Translations under genes and position numbers: made by a program
Shown: piece by piece, positions 1-8,961 of the stretch
Numbering within the stretch: the stretch's first letter is position 1
How the letters are laid out: each line of letters starts with the position of its first letter
Notes under the pieces: model-generated
The model's database searches: none
Seen by the model: only the letters and a program-made list of their open reading frames with translations
Told to the model about the DNA's origin: nothing
Source: DASYQV01 sp036005125
Lineage (GTDB): Bacteria > Acidobacteriota > Vicinamibacteria > Vicinamibacterales > UBA2999
Direction: 5' to 3'
Length of the DNA stretch: 64,000 nucleotides
Assembly (NCBI GenBank): GCA_036005125.1
Contig: DASYQV010000311.1
Coordinates: 7,974-71,973 of the forward strand

Positions 1-1
1 A

Positions 2-1651
2 CTCTGCCCGTTTCACGCGGAGAAGACGCCGTCGTTCCAGGTGAACCGCGACAAGGGCTTCTTCTATTGCTACGGCTGTGGCGTTGGCGGAGACGTGTTC
101 AAGTTCCTCGAGCTTCACGAGAAGGTCGGATTCCAGGACGCGGTCAGGCTGCTGGCGCAACGGTTCGGCATGCCGCTGCCGGAGATGGAAGCCACCGACG
201 AGCAGCGGGCCAACACGGCCGAGCGCGAGGCGCTGCTGAAAGTGCACGAGGCTGCCGCTGCCTGGTTTCGCGCCCAGCTTGCGACAGCCGACGCCAGAAT
301 TCGGAATCAGCTCGCCGATCGGGGTATCGCGCCTGCGACCATCGACGCGCTCGGGCTGGGATACGCGCCGACGCTGCGTGACGGTCTCCGGCAGCACCTC
401 CTTGGCCGGGGTTTTTCGGAGGGGCTGCTGATTCGTGGCGGCCTGGTCGTGCAGCGTGACAACGGGAGCGTGGCAGATCGATTCAGGAACCGGCTGATGA
501 TTCCGATTTGCCGGGAGACCGGCTCGGTGATCGCGTTTGGCGGACGCGCGGTGGACGCCGACCAGCAACCGAAGTATCTGAACTCGCCGGAAACTCCCGT
601 TTACGTCAAGAGCCGCACACTTTACGGCCTGAACCTGAGCAAGGCCGCGATACGGGAGGGAGGGTTCGCGGTACTCGTCGAGGGCTACTTCGACTTCGCG
701 CAGGTCTATCAAGCCGGTTTTCAGGCGGTCGTCGCCTCCTGCGGCACCGCGCTGACCGCGCAGCAGGCGCAGCTCCTCCGGCGCTTCACGTCGAAGGTCG
801 TTCTCAATTTCGATCCGGATACCGCGGGTCAGGGCGCGGCCGCGAAATCCTCTGAACTCCTTGTATCAGAAGGATTTGATGTGAACGTGGCGCTACTCCC
901 GAGCGGGGAAGACCCCGATACCTTTGTAAGGAGACATGGCCCTCGGGGTTATGCTGACCGGCTCAGGATGTCTCGGCCGTATCTCGAGTATTTGCTCGAT
1001 CGGGCCGCCGCCGGTCGCGACTTGACGGGCGACGAGGGCCGGCGCCAGTTCCTCTCGAGCATGCTGAGCGTGGCCGCCAGGATCCCGGACTCCGCCGCGC
1101 GGGATCAGTTTGCCGACCGTCTGGCGCATAAGGCGAGGATTACGGAAGAAGTTGTTCGAGCCGAGATCCGTAAAGCCGCCGTCGCCAGGAGGACCACCCT
1201 GAGCCAGCGCGAGCTCCCCAACATGGGGCAGGCTAAGCAGGCTGAGAAGGCATTGATATGGGCGCTATTTCACAGCCCCGAGGAAGCCCTTGCCGCGCTC
1301 GATGCTGTCGAGGCCCAGGATTTGGAAGGTTTGGCGACGAGGTCGATCCTCGAGCTGGCCCGCGACGTGCACCGGGAGGGGGCACCTTTACCATCCGCAT
1401 GGCTCGGGCGTCTAAGTGTGGTGGAGGCTCAGCTGGCTGCCGGCATTGCGGCCGACCCGGCCCCTCCCGTTCTGGACCTGTCAGAATGCGTCCGGGAGTT
1501 CAAACGCCTGCGTTACGACCGTGAGCAGGCGGCGCTGCAGCGGGAAATCAACCGGCTCCAGGAGCTCGGCGCTACGGCGCACGGCGCTGAGATCAACGCG
1601 CTCTGGGCGCGGAAGCTCGAATTACTTCAGCGAATCGGCGGTTTGATCTAG
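2..1651 (+). CDS. dnaG: DNA primase DnaG (5' end cut by window)
   Basis: Makes the RNA primers for chromosome replication at the fork. The frame is already open at base 2 and starts inside the N-terminal CHC2 zinc finger (CPFH, then CYGC about 17 residues on), so only a few dozen codons are missing. The Toprim catalytic core is visible: EGYFD around residue 225 and the metal-binding pair in NFDPDTAG about 55 residues later. The C-terminal third would be the DnaB-helicase-interacting domain. Roughly 549 codons remain of a family that is usually about 600. The stop (1649-1651) is 32 bases before rpoD in the same direction, the widely conserved dnaG-rpoD arrangement, so the two are probably co-transcribed. 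Confidence 0.97.
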   Translation, partial: LCPFHAEKTPSFQVNRDKGFFYCYGCGVGGDVFKFLELHEKVGFQDAVRLLAQRFGMPLPEMEATDEQRANTAEREALLKVHEAAAAWFRAQLATADARIRNQLADRGIAPATIDALGLGYAPTLRDGLRQHLLGRGFSEGLLIRGGLVVQRDNGSVADRFRNRLMIPICRETGSVIAFGGRAVDADQQPKYLNSPETPVYVKSRTLYGLNLSKAAIREGGFAVLVEGYFDFAQVYQAGFQAVVASCGTALTAQQAQLLRRFTSKVVLNFDPDTAGQGAAAKSSELLVSEGFDVNVALLPSGEDPDTFVRRHGPRGYADRLRMSRPYLEYLLDRAAAGRDLTGDEGRRQFLSSMLSVAARIPDSAARDQFADRLAHKARITEEVVRAEIRKAAVARRTTLSQRELPNMGQAKQAEKALIWALFHSPEEALAALDAVEAQDLEGLATRSILELARDVHREGAPLPSAWLGRLSVVEAQLAAGIAADPAPPVLDLSECVREFKRLRYDREQAALQREINRLQELGATAHGAEINALWARKLELLQRIGGLI

Positions 1652-1683
1652 CACAATTCATGTAGCACGGAGGAACGCGAACC

Positions 1684-3384
<1,701 letters not shown>

Positions 3385-3445
3385 TTCTTGATTCTTGATT
3401 CTCGATTCTTGATTCAAATCAAGAATCATGAATCGCAAATCATGA
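3385..3445. repeat. GATTCTT tandem-unit inverted repeat
   Basis: Directly after the rpoD stop, repeated units of GATTCTT/GATTCTC on the left are mirrored by CAAGAATC/CATGAATC units on the right, so the segment can fold into a long AT-rich hairpin in otherwise GC-rich DNA. It separates rpoD from the tRNA gene and could act as a terminator or processing site. It belongs to the same family as the repeats at 4829, 6341 and 61398. Confidence 0.75.
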
Positions 3446-3454
3446 ATGATTGGC

Positions 3455-3527
3455 GGGCCCGTAGCTCAGCGGTTAGAGCGGCCGGCTCATAATCGGTTGG
3501 TCCCAGGTTCGAATCCTGGCGGGCCCA
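3455..3527 (+). tRNA. tRNA with CAU anticodon (probably Ile2, possibly elongator Met)
   Basis: A full 73-base cloverleaf can be drawn: acceptor GGGCCCG/CGGGCCC, D arm GCTC/GAGC, anticodon loop CTCATAA (anticodon CAT), T arm CCAGG-TTCGAAT-CCTGG, discriminator A, no encoded CCA. It is not initiator tRNA, because the first pair is G-C rather than a mismatch. The short D loop, the TTGGTC stretch after the anticodon stem and the C4-G69 and C5-G68 pairs resemble Escherichia coli Ile2, whose C34 is changed to lysidine by TilS. I therefore favour Ile2 over Met. Confidence 0.9.
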
Positions 3528-3650
3528 TCAGCCTTCGCTCGCGGACGCATGCGAAGGCTGTCCGCCGAAGCCCGAGGGGCGGAGGCGGACTGTGGATCGG
3601 CGCGCGAGTCAGGTCACTCGAACGAACGGATGCATGTTCACCATGGCGAG

Positions 3651-4397
3651 ATGTCTCCCGATCTCGAGGGTCTAATCCAGCTTCAACAGCTCGAAACCGC
3701 GATGGAGGAGGCGCGTCGGTCGATTGCCGCGCATCCCGCGCGCGTGCAGGACGCCGAGGCGCGATTCGAAGCCGCGAGGCACGCTCTCGAAGAAGCCAGA
3801 CAGAAGCTGAAGCTCAATCAGGACGCCCGCAGGGCGCTCGAGAAAGAGGCGGCCGTCTTCCAGACCCGGCTCTCCAAGTTCAAGGACCAGCTCTCCGAAG
3901 TCAAAACCAACCGCGAGTACCAGGCGATGCAGAAGGAAATCGAGGCCGCGCAGGGCGAGCTGCGCTCGGCCGAGGACAAGGTCCTCGAGCGGATGGTCGA
4001 GGCCGACAGCCTGGCGGCGGAGGTCAAGCAGGGCGAGACGGCGCTTGCGGCGCAGCAGAAGGCCGTAGACGCCGAGAAGAACACGCTCGGCGCGGAGCTC
4101 ACGTCAACCGAGAAGGCGCTGCACGATGCGACCGCGGCGCGGAGGACGCTCATGGCTCGGATGGAGCCGCGACTGCTCGCGTTGTTCGAGCATGTGATGA
4201 AGGCACGGAAGGGTGTGGCCGTCTGCACGGCGGTCGATGGCCACTGCTCGATCTGTCACGTGCGGTTGCGGCCGCAGGTCTTCCAGGACGTCCGGCGCAA
4301 CGACAGCATCATCCAGTGCGAGAGCTGTCAACGCATTCTCTACTACGTGCCGCCGCCGCAGCCCGTGCAGCCTCCATCGGCGGCGACGACCTCGTGA
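3651..4397 (+). CDS. Zinc-ribbon coiled-coil protein (zf-RING_7 / CT398-like)
   Basis: 248 residues. The first 180 or so are an almost unbroken, highly charged coiled coil. The C-terminus is a four-cysteine zinc ribbon (CSIC, then CESC about 20 residues later). This is the architecture of the C4-type zinc-ribbon family, whose biochemical role is not settled; links to flagella, secretion or nucleic acids have been suggested for some members. ATG at 3651 (MSPDLEGL) is chosen because family members start this way; an in-frame ATG lies at 3630. Neither has a strong Shine-Dalgarno. The stop overlaps the GTG of the RNase HI gene by 4 bases, so the two are translationally coupled. Confidence 0.85.
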   Translation: MSPDLEGLIQLQQLETAMEEARRSIAAHPARVQDAEARFEAARHALEEARQKLKLNQDARRALEKEAAVFQTRLSKFKDQLSEVKTNREYQAMQKEIEAAQGELRSAEDKVLERMVEADSLAAEVKQGETALAAQQKAVDAEKNTLGAELTSTEKALHDATAARRTLMARMEPRLLALFEHVMKARKGVAVCTAVDGHCSICHVRLRPQVFQDVRRNDSIIQCESCQRILYYVPPPQPVQPPSAATTS

Positions 4398-4843
4398 ATC
4401 AACTCTCCCTGTTCGGGTTTTCCAGCGGGCGATCGGCCGTGGCGAGCATCGACGGCGGGTCGCGCGGCAATCCCGGACCTGCCGGATACGGCGTCCGCAT
4501 CGAGCAGGACGACGGCACCATCGTCGAGTTGAAGCAGGCGCTGGGGACCGCTACCAACAACATCGCCGAGTACAACGGATTGCTGGCCGCGCTGACATGG
4601 GCCGTCGACCACGGCATCTCGACGCTGCACGTGCGATCCGATTCCGAGCTCCTCGTCAAGCAGATGCGCGGCGAGTACCGCGTGAAGAATCCGGGACTGC
4701 TCCCGCTGCACGAGGAGGCGCGGGCGCTGATGCGACGGCTGGGCCGCGTGCGGTTCGAGCACGTCCGGCGAGAGCACAACAGGGACGCGGATCGACTGGC
4801 CAACGAGGCGATGGACGAAGCCGCGTCCATTCGTGATTCGTGA
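4394..4843 (+). CDS. rnhA: Ribonuclease HI
   Basis: Cleaves the RNA strand of RNA-DNA hybrids (R-loops, Okazaki primers). 149 residues. The acidic catalytic set can be seen: D in IDGGSRGNPGPAGYG, E in NIAEYNGL, D in RSDSELLVKQ, and the final HNRDADRLANEA with the conserved His and Asp. The start is GTG at 4394, overlapping the upstream stop. The last residues (RDS and stop) are encoded by the GATTCGT repeat that begins at 4829, so the original C-terminus may have been altered by the repeat. Its neighbours (primase, sigma factor) fit a replication/transcription group. Confidence 0.93.
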   Translation: MNQLSLFGFSSGRSAVASIDGGSRGNPGPAGYGVRIEQDDGTIVELKQALGTATNNIAEYNGLLAALTWAVDHGISTLHVRSDSELLVKQMRGEYRVKNPGLLPLHEEARALMRRLGRVRFEHVRREHNRDADRLANEAMDEAASIRDS

Positions 4844-4918
4844 TTCGTGATTCTTGATTCCGCTGTGTAGCTCGAATCATGAATCACGAATCATGAATCA
4901 CGAATCATGAATCATGAA
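4829..4918. repeat. GATTCGT tandem-unit hairpin shared by two convergent genes
   Basis: Three GATTCGT/GATTCTT units on the left are mirrored by six CACGAATC/CATGAATC-type units on the right around a short unique loop. The stop codon of RNase HI (+, 4841-4843) and that of pgeF (-, 4905-4907) both lie inside the units. It is placed as a bidirectional terminator, but there is no classical T tract. Confidence 0.8.
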
Positions 4919-5723
4919 TGGATCTGACCTTGATCACGCCCAGGATCCTGCCGGTCTTCGAACCCTCCGCCCGGTACGACGGGAAGAGATCGAGGTTCGA
5001 GGCGGTACACAGGCCCGACACGTGGACCTTCTCGTCGGACAGCCCGGCAAGAATCAACTGATCGCGGTTTGCAGCGGAAATGTCGAACCGCAGCGTGGGA
5101 CCGTCGACGGCGCCCGCGGCGACGCGACTGCCACGGCGCGGAAGCCACGGGATCGGGAACCATCGGTCGATCAGGTACCGTTCGTGGCCCGCGGCGGCAA
5201 ATGCGTCAACGACGTCGCTACCGACCTCGTAACAGCACACACCGATGCTCGGCCCGATCGCCGCGACGAGATCTGCCGGCCGCGACGAGAACTCGCGCGT
5301 CATGGCCGTGACGAGGGCGCCCGCAGCGCCTGCAGCCGTCCCGCGCCATCCCGCATGCGCGGCCCCGACCGCTCCGGTCCTGCGATCGGCCAGGAGAAGC
5401 GGCACACAATCCGCGGCACGAACGACGAGTGCCACATCGGGATCGTCGGAGACCAGCAGGTCGGCCGCGGGACGGCCCTCAGGCCTCGCCCCTCCCTTGC
5501 GGACGACGATGACCTCGCGACCGTGAACCTGGGCCAATGTGACCAGATTGTCCGGCCCCACGCCGATCGACTCCGCGACCGGACGCCATTCTCCGCTCGA
5601 CGACAACTGGAGGTGACGGGTGGTAAACAGGTGGGGTGCCACCTCGTTCAGCGGGGTACATCGGAGCGCAGGTCCCCAGGGTTGATGCACCCACTCGAAC
5701 GTATCGGGTACCGCTGGTAGCAT
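4905..5723 (-). CDS. pgeF: Purine nucleoside phosphorylase / laccase-domain protein (YfiH family)
   Basis: 272 residues of the LACC1/YfiH family. Family members phosphorolyse or deaminate purine nucleosides and have been linked to peptidoglycan editing. The metal-binding signature is present: His in AQVHGRE, Cys in RAADCVPLL and His in AHAGWRGT. The chosen ATG at 5723 (MLPAVPD) avoids overlap with divergent acpS; an in-frame ATG at 5738 would overlap the acpS start by 8 bases. No convincing Shine-Dalgarno precedes either. The C-terminal residues and stop are encoded by the shared hairpin repeat. The gene is convergent with RNase HI. Confidence 0.88.
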   Translation of the reverse strand: MLPAVPDTFEWVHQPWGPALRCTPLNEVAPHLFTTRHLQLSSSGEWRPVAESIGVGPDNLVTLAQVHGREVIVVRKGGARPEGRPAADLLVSDDPDVALVVRAADCVPLLLADRRTGAVGAAHAGWRGTAAGAAGALVTAMTREFSSRPADLVAAIGPSIGVCCYEVGSDVVDAFAAAGHERYLIDRWFPIPWLPRRGSRVAAGAVDGPTLRFDISAANRDQLILAGLSDEKVHVSGLCTASNLDLFPSYRAEGSKTGRILGVIKVRSIHDS

Positions 5724-5730
5724 TACACGT

Positions 5731-6111
5731 GTGGACATTATAGGACTTGGCCTCGATGCGACCGAGATTGACCGGGTCGCGAAGACGATCAGCCGTTACG
5801 GCGAGCGCTTCGTCCAGCGGATCTTCACCGAGGGTGAAATCGCCTATTGCCGCGCCAGGCGTGACTTCGCATCGTCGTTTGCCGCGCGATTCGCGGCCAA
5901 GGAGGCGGCGATGAAGGCGCTCGGAACCGGCCGCTCGCGCGGCGTGTGCTGGCGCGACATCGAGGTCGTCCGCTCCGGAGGCCCGCCGCAACTGCGATTT
6001 CATGGCGGCGCGGCTGCGCGCTTCGCGCGGATGGGCGCAACCGGCTCGCTGTTGACGCTGACACACTCGCAGAACCTCGCCATCGCGCACGTGATGCTCG
6101 TTCGCGCCTAG
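5731..6111 (+). CDS. acpS: Holo-[acyl-carrier-protein] synthase AcpS
   Basis: Transfers 4'-phosphopantetheine from CoA to acyl carrier protein, switching on fatty-acid synthesis. 126 residues, normal for the family. Both signature motifs are present: GLGLDATEIDR at the N-terminus (Mg-binding Asp) and FAARFAAKEAAMKALG about 45 residues later. The start is GTG at 5731, without a clear Shine-Dalgarno; the divergent pgeF start is only 7 bases away. The TAG stop (6109-6111) is itself the first triplet of a GGAGTCA-type hairpin repeat. Confidence 0.95.
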   Translation: MDIIGLGLDATEIDRVAKTISRYGERFVQRIFTEGEIAYCRARRDFASSFAARFAAKEAAMKALGTGRSRGVCWRDIEVVRSGGPPQLRFHGGAAARFARMGATGSLLTLTHSQNLAIAHVMLVRA

Positions 6112-6170
6112 GAGATAGGAGTCAGGAGTCAGAGCGACCCGCGCTCTTCCTCCTGACTCCTGACTCCTGT
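6109..6170. repeat. GGAGTCA tandem-unit inverted repeat
   Basis: Left arm of TAGGAG/GGAGTCA units with the acpS stop in its first unit; right arm of CTCCTGA units, with AGAGCG...CGCTCT at the centre. It folds as one long hairpin. It is the same family as the repeats at 44008-44146 and 52890-52966. Confidence 0.8.
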
Positions 6171-6340
6171 CTTCCGGCGACAACCACGGTTAACGAATTG
6201 TTCGTGGCCTGCTGGCACCGCGTTCGCGCGCGCAGGATAAACCCACCTCTCTCATCGACTTTCGGCGACACGGTCCCACTCCTCCGCCCGGCACCCGCAT
6301 TGCCTCCGTCTGACTCCGTAACGCCTTGACCGGCAAGGCT
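6171..6340. other. Intergenic DNA without a recognised gene
   Basis: This sits between two hairpin repeats. It contains a small perfect hairpin GCCTTG-ACCG-GCAAGGC near its right end and no credible coding frame or RNA that I recognise. Confidence 0.5.
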
Positions 6341-6408
6341 CATGATTCGTGATTCGTGATTTCGGACTCGTGATTCAAATCGTGAATCACGAATCATGAA
6401 TCATGAAT
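6341..6408. repeat. GATTCGT tandem-unit inverted repeat
   Basis: GATTCGTGATTCGTGATT on the left is mirrored by CACGAATCATGAATCATGAAT on the right with a short AT-rich centre. It lies 45 bases upstream of the SpoVG-like gene and may insulate it from acpS. Confidence 0.75.
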
Positions 6409-6453
6409 TTGGTGACTGGTCAGGCAACCCACGTCTGCGGAGAGAGGAGCACC

Positions 6454-6756
6454 GTGATCGTCAAAATCGTTCCGAACGACAAGAACACGCCGCCCGGCAA
6501 GCTCGCCGATGCGGAACTGCACTTCACCGACGGCGTTCTCGAGGGATTGAAGCTTCTCGGCTTCGCCGTGTGGGAGAGGCGCGTCGGTGGAGGGCGCAAC
6601 GTGACGTTTCCTGCGCGCCAGTTCTCGGTGAACGGTGAACGCCGCTCGTTCTCGCTTCTCAGACCGATTGCGGATGCGTCCGCACAGGACCGCATCCGCG
6701 AGCTGGTGCTGCAGGCGTATTCCGATCACGAAGAGCGCGCGGCCATTCCGTCGTGA
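6454..6756 (+). CDS. Small SpoVG-like conserved protein
   Basis: 100 residues. The start is GTG at 6454, with GAGAGGAG ending 5 bases upstream; this is the best ribosome-binding site nearby and decides the start over an in-frame ATG at 6403 that lies in a repeat. The pattern (a strand ending in DGVL, then GFAVWER, then FPARQF, then a C-terminal helix IRELVLQAY) resembles the compact SpoVG fold of RNA/DNA-binding regulators. The similarity is weak and judged by eye, so function is open. It is flanked on both sides by hairpin repeats and stands as a single transcription unit. Confidence 0.7.
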   Translation: MIVKIVPNDKNTPPGKLADAELHFTDGVLEGLKLLGFAVWERRVGGGRNVTFPARQFSVNGERRSFSLLRPIADASAQDRIRELVLQAYSDHEERAAIPS

Positions 6757-6770
6757 CTGCAGGACCCGAC

Positions 6771-6876
6771 GGATTTGCGATGTGTGATTTGCGATGTGTG
6801 ATTTGTGATTTGTGATTTCGACTCGTCGGCCGTCGGCGTTCGTCGCCCTGCGCAATCACGAATCGCGAATCACGAG
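6771..6876. repeat. GATTTGTGA tandem-unit repeat with inverted half
   Basis: Tandem units GATTTGCGATGTGT / GATTTGTGATTTGT are followed after a GC-rich loop by CAATCACGAATCGCGAATCACGA. It lies between the SpoVG-like gene and the convergent radical SAM gene, the position expected for a bidirectional terminator. Confidence 0.7.
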
Positions 6877-6878
6877 TG

Positions 6879-8624
6879 TTATTGCAGGACCGGCAGCAGA
6901 CGGCTGTTCTCTCTGGCGCGCTTCGGCGGAAGCGTCCACTCCTCGCGCAACGCTTTGTCGAACTCCGTGCGGAAGAAGCTGCTTTTCATGCCGCCGTCGA
7001 TGATGTCCCACGGGAGCACCGTATCGCGCGACCGGTCGCGGAACACGTAGAAGTCTGCATCGACGCCGGCTTCGGCGCACGCCGCACGCCAGTTGCCCCC
7101 GTTGCGCTCCGCCGCTTCGATGGCCGGTGCGACCCGGCGGTCGCCAAGCGACAGGAGCGCCTGGTAAAACGAATGCCGCTCGGACTTGATCGTGACGTAC
7201 ACGTTGTCGATGCCGCTCATGAGCGAGCGCATGCGCTTCATCTTGCGCTCGATGACCGTCGACTCCTCCATCGGCAGCCATTGGTAGGCCGTGCCCGGCT
7301 TCGGCACCAGAGGATTCACGCTGCCGACGAGGTTTCCGATGCTGCCGCGTCCGCGCGCGTGCCGGAGCATGATCTCTTTGAGCTGCAGCGTCAGGTCGCG
7401 GATTGCCACGAGATCCTCGTCGGTCTCCGTTGGCAGCCCCATCATGAAGTACAGCTTGAGGCTCTGAATGCCGCTCGAAAAGATCATGTCCGCGCTGGAC
7501 AGGATTTCGTCGTTGGTCACCGTCTTGTTGATGACGCGGCGCAGGCGATCGGATCCGGTCTCGGGTGCGATGGTAAGGGAGCGCTCGCCGCTCTCTTTCA
7601 GCAGACGCACGATGGTAGGCGTCAGATCGTCGAGGCGAAGCGATGCCGGACTGATCGCGTACCCCATCGCGTGCAGCCTGGTGAGGATCTCTTCGATCTC
7701 CGGGTGATCGCAGAGCGCAATAGACACCAGTCCGGCCCGGCTCGAGTACGGTTTCGCGCGTTCCGCAAGCGCGAGGATGCGCTCCTTGGGAAACGCGCGC
7801 ACCGGCAGGTAGTTGTAGCCCGCCCAGCAGAACCGGCACAGGTTGGCGCACCCGCGCACGACCTCCACCAGGAATCTCGAACCGAACTCGGTGTCGGGCG
7901 TGAATATCGTCGTTGCCGGGGGATCCACGGCGTCGGTGGTTTTGAGCGCGGCTTTCTTCACCACTGCCGGTGCGCCCGTGCCCTCTCGAGGTACGAACGC
8001 GCGGATAGTGCCGTCCTCGCGGAATTCGACATCGTAGAAAGACGGGACATAGAAGCCGCGTTCGGCGGCGAGCCGACGCAGGAGGTCGCCTCGATCCGAC
8101 GCCGTCTGGAAGGCCTTGAGGAGCGCGGGGATGAGCACCTCCCCTTCTCCGGCGGCAATGACGTCGGCAAACAGCGCGAGCGGTTCGGGATTGACGAAGG
8201 TGACCGCGCCCCCAATCAGCACGAGCGGATGTGCCGCAGTACGTGCCTCGGCTCGCACGGGCAAACCCGCCAGCCGCAGCATGGTGAGCACGTTCGTGTA
8301 GTCCCACTCGAACGATACCGAAAACGCGAAGATGTCGAACTCGGCCACGGGCGTCTGGGACTCGATCGTGACCAGGCGCACGCCCGACGCGATTTGCGCG
8401 GCGAGCTCCTGCTTGGGAGGCAGGAACACGCGCTCGCACACGATGTCCGGTTCCTCGTTGAACAGCTTGTAGACGGTCTGCAGCCCCAGGTTCGACATCC
8501 CGACGAAATAGGTGTTCGGGAACGCCAGCGCGACGCGCAGCCGTCCGCCGTGCGGTTTGCGGACGTAGCCCACCTCTTTCGAAAGGATCTCGCGGGCGTG
8601 CTCACGCTGCTGCCAATGCTTCAT
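6879..8624 (-). CDS. B12-binding-type radical SAM protein (TIGR03960-like)
   Basis: 581 residues. An N-terminal cobalamin-binding-like Rossmann region (FPNTYFVGMSNLG, later GGAVTFVNPEPLALF) is followed by a radical SAM core with the 4Fe-4S motif CANLCRFC about residue 285 and a SAM-binding stretch (IAPETGSDRLR). This matches the uncharacterised family that in many bacteria is fused to, or next to, a DUF2344 protein. No DUF2344 partner lies within the neighbouring genes, so only the N-terminal component is present here. ATG at 8624 (MKHWQQRE) is chosen; an upstream in-frame ATG at 8657 lies in a GTACTT palindrome. The substrate is unknown. Confidence 0.85.
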   Translation of the reverse strand: MKHWQQREHAREILSKEVGYVRKPHGGRLRVALAFPNTYFVGMSNLGLQTVYKLFNEEPDIVCERVFLPPKQELAAQIASGVRLVTIESQTPVAEFDIFAFSVSFEWDYTNVLTMLRLAGLPVRAEARTAAHPLVLIGGAVTFVNPEPLALFADVIAAGEGEVLIPALLKAFQTASDRGDLLRRLAAERGFYVPSFYDVEFREDGTIRAFVPREGTGAPAVVKKAALKTTDAVDPPATTIFTPDTEFGSRFLVEVVRGCANLCRFCWAGYNYLPVRAFPKERILALAERAKPYSSRAGLVSIALCDHPEIEEILTRLHAMGYAISPASLRLDDLTPTIVRLLKESGERSLTIAPETGSDRLRRVINKTVTNDEILSSADMIFSSGIQSLKLYFMMGLPTETDEDLVAIRDLTLQLKEIMLRHARGRGSIGNLVGSVNPLVPKPGTAYQWLPMEESTVIERKMKRMRSLMSGIDNVYVTIKSERHSFYQALLSLGDRRVAPAIEAAERNGGNWRAACAEAGVDADFYVFRDRSRDTVLPWDIIDGGMKSSFFRTEFDKALREEWTLPPKRARENSRLLPVLQ

Positions 8625-8902
8625 CAGAGACCACTGGAACGTACTTTCGAAGTACAAAGCGGGCCGTTCCGTTGGAACGGCCCGAAAATCGTGGGTCGAG
8701 CGCCGGATGTAGCCAGATCACCTTCTGTCGAGACGGTCCAGTAGATGCGCGCTGAACGACGAAACGAGACGCCGGGGCACGGTCGGGAGCTGATCCGCGA
8801 GCTGCAGCTGAAGCGACGCCGCTCGCGGGTGCCGTGGATATTCGTAGTCTATCAGGTCCGTCCGTGGCGACAGGCACGTGAAGCGCACCAAAAAGATGCT
8901 GC
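8625..8902. other. Intergenic region downstream of ftsZ
   Basis: It holds two palindromes: GTACTTTCGAAGTAC (8641-8655) and a 10-bp perfect stem GGGCCGTTCC-GTT-GGAACGGCCC (8661-8683). The second shares the core of the GGAACGGC repeats at 37521 and 50159. Open frames of up to 87 codons exist on both strands, but none has a start with a Shine-Dalgarno or any recognisable motif. Confidence 0.5.
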
Positions 8903-8961
8903 GATGACCAGTCGAGGGACTTTGCGAGGATATCAACGGCAGAGTCCCTCGACTGGTCATC
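8903..8961. repeat. Q-type terminal hairpin at the ftsZ 3' end
   Basis: A 23-bp stem (GATGACCAGTCGAGGGACT... pairing with ...AGTCCCTCGACTGGTCATC) has a loop containing GATATCAA. The ftsZ stop codon (8960-8962) is in the right foot. The loop and inner stem match the third hairpin of the Q elements at 12613, 14228, 34587 and 50083, here without the first two hairpins. Confidence 0.8.

Noticed and set aside
5737..5742. TATAAT on the minus strand as a pgeF promoter
   Set aside because: The box is perfect, but no -35 lies at 16-19 bases and the leader would be about 13 bases; kept out for lack of support.
6171..6340. Riboswitch upstream of the SpoVG-like gene
   Set aside because: A small hairpin is present, but no conserved core of a known riboswitch class could be matched.
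8661..8683. Intrinsic terminator of ftsZ
   Set aside because: The 10-bp stem is strong, but no T tract follows on either strand; listed as a palindrome within the intergenic entry instead.
6876..8744. 622-codon open frame opposite the radical SAM gene
   Set aside because: The translation is a shadow of the GC-rich coding strand; the minus-strand frame has clear radical SAM motifs.
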